The translations under genes were made by a program, and so were the position numbers. Under the pieces are notes generated by a model. That model was not told the DNA's origin. It saw nothing but the letters and a program-made list of their open reading frames with translations, and made no database searches. A stretch of 5,280 nucleotides of DNA from Bdellovibrio sp. ZAP7. Lineage in GTDB: Bacteria; Bacteroidota; Bacteroidia; Flavobacteriales; Flavobacteriaceae. Below, piece after piece: positions 1 through 5,280 of the stretch. Position 1 is the stretch's first letter. Each line of letters opens with the position of its first letter. The stretch spans positions 1 to 5,280 of the forward strand of contig CALPKO020000136.1 in NCBI GenBank assembly GCA_943324165.2, given 5' to 3'.

Positions 1-651
1 AAAGGACAATATTTAAACGTATATGAAAAAGGTGCTTTGATTGGCATGTGCATCGACATTATCATTCGTGAAAAAAGCAATGGCGAAAGAGGAATTCTAG
101 ACATGATGCAAAAATTGGCTGCGGCTTACGGCGAAAATAAATCTTTTGATGACAAAGAATTATTTGAAAAAATCACAGCATTGACTTACCCAGAAGTAGG
201 CGAATTTTTAAAAACTTATGTAGAGGGAACTACACCAATTCCTTATTCAGATTTTTTATCTAAAATGGGGATTTTGAATACGAAAACCAAAACAGTTGGG
301 AATGCTTTTATAAAAGGTCAAACGCCCTACATCAGCATTAACAGAGATACCAAAGAAATTTTTGTCCTTCCTGGTATTGAGTTGAATGAGTTTTATATCA
401 ATTTAGGAATCACAAATGGTGATATAATTTTGGAAGTAAACGACAAAAAATACAATGTAGAAAACATTTACGACTTAGTTATGTCTAGTCAAAGTTGGAA
501 AGAGGACGAAGCCATTACTGTGAAAATAAAACGTGATGGAAAAGAGCAAACCATAACGGGGAAAATAAAATTACCTTCTGAAGAAAAAGAAGGATTTTCT
601 GCCAGCGATGACACCAAAAAAACGCTAAAAGAAGCTTGGTTGAAAAAATAA
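1..651 (+). CDS. M61-family metallopeptidase with PDZ domain, C-terminal part (5' end outside the window)
   Basis: The reading frame is open from base 1, so the gene starts to the left; a TTG at 37 and an ATG at 46 lie inside conserved sequence and are not credible starts. The 216 visible residues begin with the helical end of an M61 (glycyl aminopeptidase-like) catalytic domain: YEKGALIGMCID followed by an I-R-x-x-S-x-G stretch, then a helical region ending in YVEGTTPIPY (about residues 73-82), a typical M61 pattern. A PDZ-like domain follows at about residues 115-195, with LGITNGDIILEVND and a closing beta strand around VKIKRDGKEQ. The zinc-binding HExxH motif would lie upstream and cannot be checked. 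M61 enzymes cleave N-terminal residues from peptides, and in Bacteroidota they are usually exported; neither activity nor location can be confirmed here. A hairpin terminator follows 21 bases after the TAA. The family call is fairly secure; substrate is unknown. Confidence 0.85.
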   Translation, partial: KGQYLNVYEKGALIGMCIDIIIREKSNGERGILDMMQKLAAAYGENKSFDDKELFEKITALTYPEVGEFLKTYVEGTTPIPYSDFLSKMGILNTKTKTVGNAFIKGQTPYISINRDTKEIFVLPGIELNEFYINLGITNGDIILEVNDKKYNVENIYDLVMSSQSWKEDEAITVKIKRDGKEQTITGKIKLPSEEKEGFSASDDTKKTLKEAWLKK

Positions 652-672
652 AAAACATTTTAAACATTTTAT

Positions 673-708
673 AATCCTCAATTTGTAATCAAATTGGGGA
701 TTTTTTTT
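673..708 (+). terminator. Rho-independent terminator of the M61 peptidase gene
   Basis: A 12-bp stem with one G-T wobble (673-684 AATCCTCAATTT, 691-702 AAATTGGGGATT) encloses the 6-base loop GTAATC and runs into eight T residues at 701-708. It begins 21 bases after the peptidase stop codon and ends 28 bases before the next start codon, so it separates the two plus-strand genes into different transcripts. Confidence 0.85.
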
Positions 709-736
709 ATTATTTTGCCATAAATTTAAAAAACCT

Positions 737-1450
737 ATGAACAAATCAATTCTTGCTTTTTTCGCCTGCCTATTTATTTTGGCTTGTGGAGAAAAAAAAG
801 CCACCAAAAACCTTCAAATTACAGGAAATATCAGAGGTTTAAAAAGCGGTATTTTATATATTCAAAAAATTGTTGACACCAGTTTAGTGGCAATTGACAC
901 CATAAAAATCGATGGCAACTCTCATTTCGAAACCGAAATCAACATCGATTCGCCCGAAATGCTGTATTTGTCTTTAGACCGTGGCGTAACAAAATCAATC
1001 GATAATGATTTACCTTTTTTTGCCGAAAAAGGAAAGATCAACATCGAAACCGAATTAGACTATTTTTATGCCAACGCAAAAATCACAGGTTCTAAAAACC
1101 AAGATTTGTACAATGACTTTAGAAAAGTAAACAACCGATTCAACGAACAAACGCTCGATTTGACAGAAGCCAAATTCAAAGCGTTGAAAACCAAAAATCA
1201 GTTTTTGAAAGACAGCATCACTAAAATAGAAGACAACATCACACGTCGTAAATATTTGTATGCCGTAAATTTTGCCTTAAATAACCGCAATTTCGAGGTG
1301 AGTCCGTTTATTGCCTTGTCAGAAATTAGAGATGTAAATTTGAAATATTTAGATACGATTCAAAAATCGATGTCTCCCAACGTAGCCAAATCACTTTATG
1401 GCAAAAAATTAATCCAACTCTACCAAGAAAGAAAAAAACTAGAAGAATAG
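737..1450 (+). CDS. DUF4369-type lipoprotein without a thioredoxin domain
   Basis: This encodes 237 residues. The N-terminus is a lipoprotein signal peptide: Lys at position 3, a hydrophobic run, then the lipobox L-A-C with Cys17 as the predicted lipidated residue. The residues after Cys17 (GEKKATK) lack a clear acidic surface-export signal, so a periplasm-facing lipoprotein is more likely; this is inference. Residues about 25-125 resemble the DUF4369 beta domain (LQITGNIRGLKSGILYIQK, a D-T-I-x-I-D-G-x-F-like strand pair, then AEKGKINIE and ITGSKNQDLYNDF). Residues 125-237 are a charged, helical region rich in Lys and Asn. In many Bacteroidota homologues this layout leads into a TlpA/AhpC-type thioredoxin fold; here the protein stops after YGKKLIQLYQERKKLEE. 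A weak -7-like element TTATTTTG at 710-717 could start a very short leader. Its function is unknown. The lipoprotein call is firm and the domain call is good. Confidence 0.8.
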   Translation: MNKSILAFFACLFILACGEKKATKNLQITGNIRGLKSGILYIQKIVDTSLVAIDTIKIDGNSHFETEINIDSPEMLYLSLDRGVTKSIDNDLPFFAEKGKINIETELDYFYANAKITGSKNQDLYNDFRKVNNRFNEQTLDLTEAKFKALKTKNQFLKDSITKIEDNITRRKYLYAVNFALNNRNFEVSPFIALSEIRDVNLKYLDTIQKSMSPNVAKSLYGKKLIQLYQERKKLEE

Positions 1451-1470
1451 TTTTTTTGAATTTTATATAC

Positions 1471-1514
1471 AAAAACCTCGTTTAAATTGATTTTAGACGA
1501 GGTTTGGTTTTTTT
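1471..1514 (+). terminator. Strong terminator, probably shared by the convergent lipoprotein gene and carB
   Basis: A 14-bp stem with one G-T wobble (1473-1486 AAACCTCGTTTAAA, 1492-1505 TTTAGACGAGGTTT) encloses the 5-base loop TTGAT. On the plus strand it is followed, after GG, by seven T residues (1508-1514), 22 bases after the lipoprotein stop codon begins the hairpin. Read on the minus strand the same hairpin is followed by five T residues (complement of 1471-1475) and lies about 67 bases beyond the carB stop, where no other carB terminator is visible. Two-way function is inferred from this geometry. Confidence 0.8.
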
Positions 1515-1580
1515 AGTAGCGAGATTAACACAATCAGAGTGATGAAATTACTCGCGGCGGTTACATCTTTTAAAAAAGTA

Positions 1581-4433
1581 TTACTTACTCAAATACATTT
1601 TTCTTCTGCTGTACAACTCATAAAACTGGTCATCTTTCAAATCATCAATAAACAAAATGCTTTCGCCTGTCGATTTCATTTCTGGTCCTAATGCTTTGTT
1701 TACATTTTGGAATTTACTGAAAGAAAAAACTGGTTGCTTGATGGCATATCCTTTTAGTTTCGGATTAAACGTAAAATCGGTTACTTTATTTACGCCCAAC
1801 ATCACTTTGGTGGCATAGTTTACATACGGTTCGCCATAAGCTTTCGCGATAAAAGGTACCGTTCTCGATGCCCTTGGATTCGCTTCAATAATATAAACGG
1901 TATCGTCTTTAATCGCAAATTGAATGTTAATCAATCCTACCGTTCTTAGTGCCAAGGCAATTTTTTTAGTATGGTCTTTAATCTGTTGCATTACAAATTC
2001 GCCTAAATTGAACGGTGGCAATGTAGCATTCGAATCACCAGAATGGATTCCGCAAGGTTCAATATGTTCCATAATTCCGATGATGTAAACATTCTCACCA
2101 TCGCAAATCGCATCCGCTTCCGCTTCAATTGCGCCGTCCAAATAATGGTCTAACAACAATTTGTTGCCTGGAATGTTTTTCAACAAATCGATAACATGTT
2201 CTTCTAATTCTTGCTTGTTGATAACGATTTTCATGCCTTGTCCACCCAAAACATAAGACGGACGAACCAATAACGGGAAATCTAAAACGTCGGCTAAAGC
2301 ACTCGCTTGGTCTGCATTTTCGGCAATTCCGAATTGTGGAAATGGGATTTTAAGTTCTGACAATAATTCTGAAAATCGTCCTCGGTCTTCGGCTAAATCT
2401 AGCGCGTCAAATGAAGTTCCAAGAATTTTTATGCCATATTTAGATAATTTTTCTGCCAATTTCAAAGCTGTTTGTCCGCCTAATTGCACAATTACACCTT
2501 CTGGTTTTTCGTGACGAATGATATCGTAAATGTGTTCCCAAAAAACAGGTTCGAAGTACAATTTATCTGCGGTATCAAAATCGGTCGAAACCGTTTCTGG
2601 ATTACAATTGATCATTATGGTTTCGTAACCACATTCTTTGGCAGCCAAAACACCATGCACACAAGAATAATCAAACTCGATGCCCTGCCCTATCCTATTT
2701 GGACCAGAACCCAAAACTACCACTTTCTTTTTATCAGAAACTATGCTTTCGTTGTGAACATATCTTTCGCCATCTGGCTTTTCGATTTCTGCTTCAAATG
2801 TGGAGTAATAATAAGGTGTCAGTGCTTTGAATTCCGCGGCGCAAGTGTCAACCAATTTATAAACCCGATTGATGTTTTGTTGTTCACGCAATTTGTAAAC
2901 CTGACTTTCCAAACAACCCATCATATGCGCAATTTGTCGGTCAGCAAACCCTTTTTGCTTCGCTTCTAACAATAAATCTTTTGGTAAAGTATCTATTTTG
3001 AAAGTAGAAATTTCTCTTTCTAAACTGTATAATTCTTCATATTGTTTCAAAAACCACATGTCAATTTTGGTGATTTCATGAATTCTACTCAGTGGAATTC
3101 CTAATGCGATGGCATCATAAATTACAAAAACACGGTCCCAACTTGCGTTGGTGAGCTTTTCAATAATTTGTTCATAGTTCTTGTAACCTTTCCCATCTGC
3201 ACCCAATCCATTTCTCTTAATCTCAAGCGATTGAGTAGCTTTATGTAAAGCTTCTTGAAAGGAACGGCCAATACCCATTACTTCACCAACTGACTTCATT
3301 TGAAGACCCAAAGTTCGGTCTGCTCCTTCGAATTTATCAAAGTTCCAACGTGGAATTTTCACGATTACGTAATCTAAAGTTGGTTCAAAAAGTGCCGAAG
3401 TCGATTTGGTAATTTGATTTTGAAGTTCATCTAAATGATAACCTAAAGCCAATTTAGAAGCGATTTTTGCTATCGGATAACCTGTCGCTTTTGAAGCCAA
3501 TGCGGACGATCGAGAAACCCTTGGATTAATTTCGATAGCGACAATATCTTCTTTTTCGTCTGGTGATACGGCAAATTGCACGTTACAACCGCCTGCAAAA
3601 TTTCCGATGGAACGCATCATCAAAATTGCATAATCACGCATTTTTTGAAAAGTCGTATCCGATAAAGTCATGGCTGGCGCAACTGTAATCGAATCGCCTG
3701 TATGAATGCCCATCGGATCCATATTTTCGATTGAACAGATAATGACCACATTGTCATTTTTATCCCTCAAAAGCTCCAATTCATATTCTTTCCAGCCCAT
3801 TAACGCTTTGTCGATAAGTACTTCATGAATCGGCGACATTTCTAAACCATAAGTTAATTTTTCTGCGAAATCTTCTTTTTTATAAACGATTGCTGCGCCG
3901 GTTCCCCCAAGCGTAAACGATGGCCGAATAACAAGCGGAAAGCCAAATTCTTGCGCAATTTCTTTCCCACGCAGAAATGACGTACAAATTTCCGCAGGTG
4001 CCGAAGGAACGTTGATTTTTTTAAGCAATTGCTTGAATTGTTCTCTGTCTTCTGTAATATTGATGGCATTGACATCAACACCAATCATTTTAACATTAAA
4101 ATCTTTCCAAATTCCCTTTTCGTCCGCTTCCAAACACAAATTTAGCGCAGTTTGTCCACCCATTGTTGGCAATACAGAGTCGATTTGCGGATGTTCTTTC
4201 AGAATTTGAATGATTGATTTTGTGGTAAGTGGCAGCAAATAAACATGGTCCGCCATAGAAGGATCGGTCATTATGGTTGCCGGATTGGAATTGATTAGGA
4301 TGACTTCAATTCCTTCTTCGCGAATGGAACGGGCTGATTGCGAGCCTGCATAATCAAATTCGCAAGCTTGCCCAATAACTATTGGTCCTGAGCCGATGAT
4401 TAAAACTGATTTTATGGAATTGTCTTTTGGCAT
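1581..4433 (-). CDS. carB: Carbamoyl-phosphate synthase large subunit, short form lacking the MGS-like regulatory domain
   Basis: CarB makes carbamoyl phosphate from bicarbonate, two ATP and ammonia supplied by the glutaminase subunit CarA, feeding pyrimidine and arginine synthesis in the cytoplasm. The 950 residues start MPKDNSIKSVLIIGSG, matching the E. coli start. The carboxyphosphate half spans about 1-400: FPLVIRPSFTLGGTG at 165-179, Arg130, Arg170, His244, Gln286 and the E-x-N-P-R motif at 301-305. The helical oligomerisation region spans about 405-560. The carbamoyl-phosphate half begins near 569 and repeats the pattern: FPLLVRPSYVLGGQG at 719-733, Arg684, Arg724, His797, Gln838 and EANPR at 850-854. 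The E. coli protein has 1073 residues; here the chain ends 32 residues after LGPEMKSTGE (915-924), so the domain binding UMP, IMP and ornithine is missing. I recall similar lengths in other flavobacteria but could not check. carA is not adjacent. The gene has its own promoter and follows rpmH on the same strand. Confidence 0.98.
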   Translation of the reverse strand: MPKDNSIKSVLIIGSGPIVIGQACEFDYAGSQSARSIREEGIEVILINSNPATIMTDPSMADHVYLLPLTTKSIIQILKEHPQIDSVLPTMGGQTALNLCLEADEKGIWKDFNVKMIGVDVNAINITEDREQFKQLLKKINVPSAPAEICTSFLRGKEIAQEFGFPLVIRPSFTLGGTGAAIVYKKEDFAEKLTYGLEMSPIHEVLIDKALMGWKEYELELLRDKNDNVVIICSIENMDPMGIHTGDSITVAPAMTLSDTTFQKMRDYAILMMRSIGNFAGGCNVQFAVSPDEKEDIVAIEINPRVSRSSALASKATGYPIAKIASKLALGYHLDELQNQITKSTSALFEPTLDYVIVKIPRWNFDKFEGADRTLGLQMKSVGEVMGIGRSFQEALHKATQSLEIKRNGLGADGKGYKNYEQIIEKLTNASWDRVFVIYDAIALGIPLSRIHEITKIDMWFLKQYEELYSLEREISTFKIDTLPKDLLLEAKQKGFADRQIAHMMGCLESQVYKLREQQNINRVYKLVDTCAAEFKALTPYYYSTFEAEIEKPDGERYVHNESIVSDKKKVVVLGSGPNRIGQGIEFDYSCVHGVLAAKECGYETIMINCNPETVSTDFDTADKLYFEPVFWEHIYDIIRHEKPEGVIVQLGGQTALKLAEKLSKYGIKILGTSFDALDLAEDRGRFSELLSELKIPFPQFGIAENADQASALADVLDFPLLVRPSYVLGGQGMKIVINKQELEEHVIDLLKNIPGNKLLLDHYLDGAIEAEADAICDGENVYIIGIMEHIEPCGIHSGDSNATLPPFNLGEFVMQQIKDHTKKIALALRTVGLINIQFAIKDDTVYIIEANPRASRTVPFIAKAYGEPYVNYATKVMLGVNKVTDFTFNPKLKGYAIKQPVFSFSKFQNVNKALGPEMKSTGESILFIDDLKDDQFYELYSRRKMYLSK

Positions 4434-4462
4434 CTTGAATATCGTTGTAGTAGTTAGTTTTT

Positions 4463-4470
4463 CAAAAATA
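4463..4470 (-). promoter_or_regulatory. Predicted carB promoter (-7 box)
   Basis: Read on the minus strand, 4470 to 4463 is TATTTTTG, an exact match to the Bacteroidota -7 consensus TAnnTTTG. It lies 29 bases before the carB ATG, implying a leader of roughly 20-25 bases with no attenuator hairpin. The -33 element is poor: the nearest TTTG (complement of 4483-4486) leaves only a 12-base spacer, shorter than usual. The position between the rpmH terminator and the carB start supports the call. Confidence 0.55.
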
Positions 4471-4509
4471 ATTGGTTTAATTCAAAAAGAATTGATTTGC
4501 GTTTGAAAC

Positions 4510-4544
4510 TTATAAATATTTATAAACAGATTAACAATATTGTT
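4510..4544. repeat. Two adjacent AT-rich perfect palindromes upstream of carB
   Basis: TTATAAATATTTATAA (4510-4525) is a perfect 16-bp palindrome, and AACAATATTGTT (4533-4544) is a perfect 12-bp palindrome 7 bases further on. They are flanked by a 6-bp inverted pair, TGAAAC at 4504-4509 and GTTTCA at 4542-4547, the latter overlapping the second palindrome. All lie between the rpmH terminator and the carB -7 box, about 40-75 bases upstream of that box. Operator function is possible, but such AT-rich symmetry can arise by chance. Confidence 0.4.
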
Positions 4545-4554
4545 TCAGAGGTAC

Positions 4555-4588
4555 AAAAAAAGCCGTTACTAATAAAAGTAACGGCTTT
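4555..4588 (-). terminator. Rho-independent terminator of rpmH
   Basis: A perfect 12-bp stem (4559-4570 AAAGCCGTTACT, 4577-4588 AGTAACGGCTTT) encloses a 6-base loop. On the minus strand it runs into seven T residues (complement of 4555-4561), and it starts 20 bases after the rpmH stop codon. The plus-strand side has only three T residues, so it is oriented for rpmH. It should cut off most read-through from rpmH into carB. Confidence 0.9.
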
Positions 4589-4608
4589 ATATTGATTATT
4601 ACTAATCA

Positions 4609-4770
4609 TTATTTTTTGTGTCTTGGTTCAGACGAAACAGTCAATTTGTGACGGCCTTTAGCTCTTCTTCTAGCTAAAACTTTTCTGCCATTTGCAGAAG
4701 CCATTCTGTCCATGAATCCGTGTTTGTTTCTTCTTTTTCTTTTCGATGGTTGGAACGTTCTTTTGCTCAT
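4609..4770 (-). CDS. rpmH: 50S ribosomal protein L34
   Basis: This 53-residue, very basic protein begins [19 protein letters not shown] and contains [20 protein letters not shown], the hallmark L34 sequence (E. coli: MKRTFQPS and [14 protein letters not shown]). L34 is a small component of the large ribosomal subunit that contacts 23S rRNA. Compared with the 46-residue E. coli protein it has one extra Ser after Met1 and a C-terminal tail, SSEPRHKK, as seen in Bacteroidota. The ATG at 4768-4770 is the only sensible start; the sequence just upstream is A-rich (AAATAAAAATAAA) with no Shine-Dalgarno motif. It has its own near-consensus promoter and its own terminator. The usual partner rnpA is not next to it: carB lies downstream and a divergent membrane-protein gene lies upstream. 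Confidence 0.98.
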
Positions 4771-4832
4771 TTTATTTTTATTTAAATCGGATGATTATTT
4801 GTCTTGTGAAATTTTTCATTTTTAATCGAGTG

Positions 4833-4863
4833 CAAATATACAAAGGTTTTTTTTTCTGACAAG
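4833..4863 (-). promoter_or_regulatory. rpmH promoter, near-consensus Bacteroidota type
   Basis: On the minus strand a TTG (-33 element, complement of 4860-4862, in the context CTTG) is followed by a 19-base spacer and the exact -7 box TATATTTG (complement of 4833-4840). This fits the TTG-N17 to 23-TAnnTTTG pattern known for Flavobacterium and Bacteroides. The spacer holds a run of nine A residues. Transcription should start near 4826, giving a leader of about 55 bases before the rpmH ATG. Confidence 0.8.
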
Positions 4864-4867
4864 TAGT

Positions 4868-4904
4868 TTTGTAAAAATATTTTCAATTCCTTTTAGTATA
4901 TTTG
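4868..4904 (+). promoter_or_regulatory. Predicted promoter of the TPR membrane-protein gene
   Basis: The -7 box TATATTTG at 4897-4904 matches TAnnTTTG exactly and lies 20 bases before the ATG at 4925, implying a leader of about 10-15 bases. The best -33 candidate, TTTG at 4868-4871, is separated by 25 bases, longer than usual, so this may be weaker than the divergent rpmH promoter. Confidence 0.6.
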
Positions 4905-4924
4905 CAAACACAAATTATTTAATT

Positions 4925-5280
4925 ATGTTTCATAAAAATATCAAACTCTTTATTGCCGGATTAATCATCTTTACTGGCATTTGGCAATTTACAGAAAGTA
5001 ATATCGGAAATGGGATTTTTCTTTTATTGTTATCCGCTATTTTCATTTTTCTTTATTTCAAAAATGAATTTATTCTTCTAGCATTCTTAAAATTAAGGAA
5101 ACAAGACTTTCCTGGCGCTCAAAAGTGGTTGGCTTTTATCAAAAATCCAGCATCAGCATTAGTAAGAAAACAGCAAGGTTATTATCAATATTTGCATGGA
5201 TTGATGCTTTCGCAAAGCAATATTATGCAAGCCGAAAAGCATTTTAAAAAAGCTATTGAGTTGGGCTTATCAATGGATAC
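4925..5280 (+). CDS. Membrane-anchored TPR-like protein, N-terminal part (3' end outside the window)
   Basis: The frame opens at ATG 4925 and is still open at the right edge, giving 118 complete codons (MFHKNIKLFIAG to LGLSMD). Two hydrophobic segments, about residues 7-21 and 30-45, form a likely membrane hairpin, followed by a cytosolic or periplasmic helical part. Two TPR-like units follow: one around residues 50-76 (FLKLRKQDFPGAQKWLAFIKNP) and a clearer one around 84-118, with Leu90, Ala103, Phe107 and Ala110 at the conserved repeat positions. TPR repeats mediate protein-protein contacts; the partner cannot be deduced. No lipobox or cleavable signal peptide is apparent. The ATG is supported by the -7 box 20 bases upstream and by the short AT-rich leader. 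I do not recognise a named gene. The coding call is firm from the sustained frame and domain-like composition; the TPR call is moderate because only part of the array is visible. Confidence 0.85.
   Translation, partial: MFHKNIKLFIAGLIIFTGIWQFTESNIGNGIFLLLLSAIFIFLYFKNEFILLAFLKLRKQDFPGAQKWLAFIKNPASALVRKQQGYYQYLHGLMLSQSNIMQAEKHFKKAIELGLSMD

Noticed and set aside
37..48. TTG (37) or ATG (46) as the start of the M61 protein
   Set aside because: The frame is open to base 1 and the preceding residues K-G-Q-Y-L-N-V-Y-E-K-G-A are part of the conserved M61 pattern, so the gene is cut by the window, not started here.
625..807. 60-codon minus-strand frame between the peptidase and lipoprotein genes
   Set aside because: It crosses the terminator and the ends of two plus-strand genes, and the product is low-complexity and basic with no family resemblance.
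1518..1556. GCGAG ... CTCGC inverted repeat between the terminator and carB
   Set aside because: The arms are only 5 bp with a long spacer and no T tract, so it is too weak to call a terminator or a regulatory RNA.
2484..2969. 161-codon plus-strand open frame inside carB
   Set aside because: It lies wholly antisense to the conserved CarB coding sequence, its product is rich in Phe, Ile and Cys with no recognisable motif, and no promoter or terminator accompanies it.
3854..4209. Two short open frames (3854-4084 minus, 4012-4209 plus) inside carB
   Set aside because: Both overlap the first ATP-grasp half of CarB, which is fully conserved in its own frame; they are compositional shadows.
4847..4855. 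Run of nine T residues as a terminator tail or phase-variable tract
   Set aside because: No hairpin precedes it on either strand; it lies in the spacer of the rpmH promoter. Length variation would only alter promoter spacing, and there is no evidence for that here.

Overview
The window looks like a piece of a Flavobacteriaceae chromosome, probably Flavobacterium or a close relative. The DNA is AT-rich. The clearest promoters carry the Bacteroidota -7 box TAnnTTTG instead of a sigma70 -10 box, Shine-Dalgarno sequences are weak or absent, and the 53-residue L34 protein has a Bacteroidota-style C-terminal tail. This is ordinary housekeeping chromosome: I see no insertion sequence, phage gene, CRISPR array, tRNA or rRNA.

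Layout from left to right. (1) At 1-651 (+) is the C-terminal part of an M61-family (glycyl aminopeptidase-like) metallopeptidase with a PDZ domain, cut by the window edge and closed by a hairpin terminator. (2) At 737-1450 (+) is a lipoprotein with a DUF4369-type domain that ends where related proteins continue into a thioredoxin-like domain. A strong hairpin follows, and it probably also ends transcription arriving from the opposite strand. (3) At 1581-4433 (-) is carB, the large subunit of carbamoyl-phosphate synthase. Both ATP-grasp halves are intact, but the C-terminal regulatory MGS-like domain of the E. coli enzyme is absent. (4) At 4434-4608 is an intergenic stretch with the carB promoter, two AT-rich palindromes and the rpmH terminator. 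(5) At 4609-4770 (-) is rpmH (ribosomal protein L34), with a near-consensus promoter. (6) At 4925 to the right edge (+) is the start of a small membrane protein with TPR-like helices, transcribed divergently from rpmH.

The genes appear to be separate transcription units, not one pathway. rpmH and carB share a strand, but a perfect 12-bp stem terminator and a new promoter lie between them. CarB supplies carbamoyl phosphate for pyrimidine and arginine synthesis and needs the glutaminase subunit CarA, which is not encoded here. The main points worth a second look are the short CarB, the lipoprotein without a thioredoxin domain, a possible 13-codon leader ORF in front of rpmH, and the palindromes upstream of carB. 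I found no convincing undescribed system.
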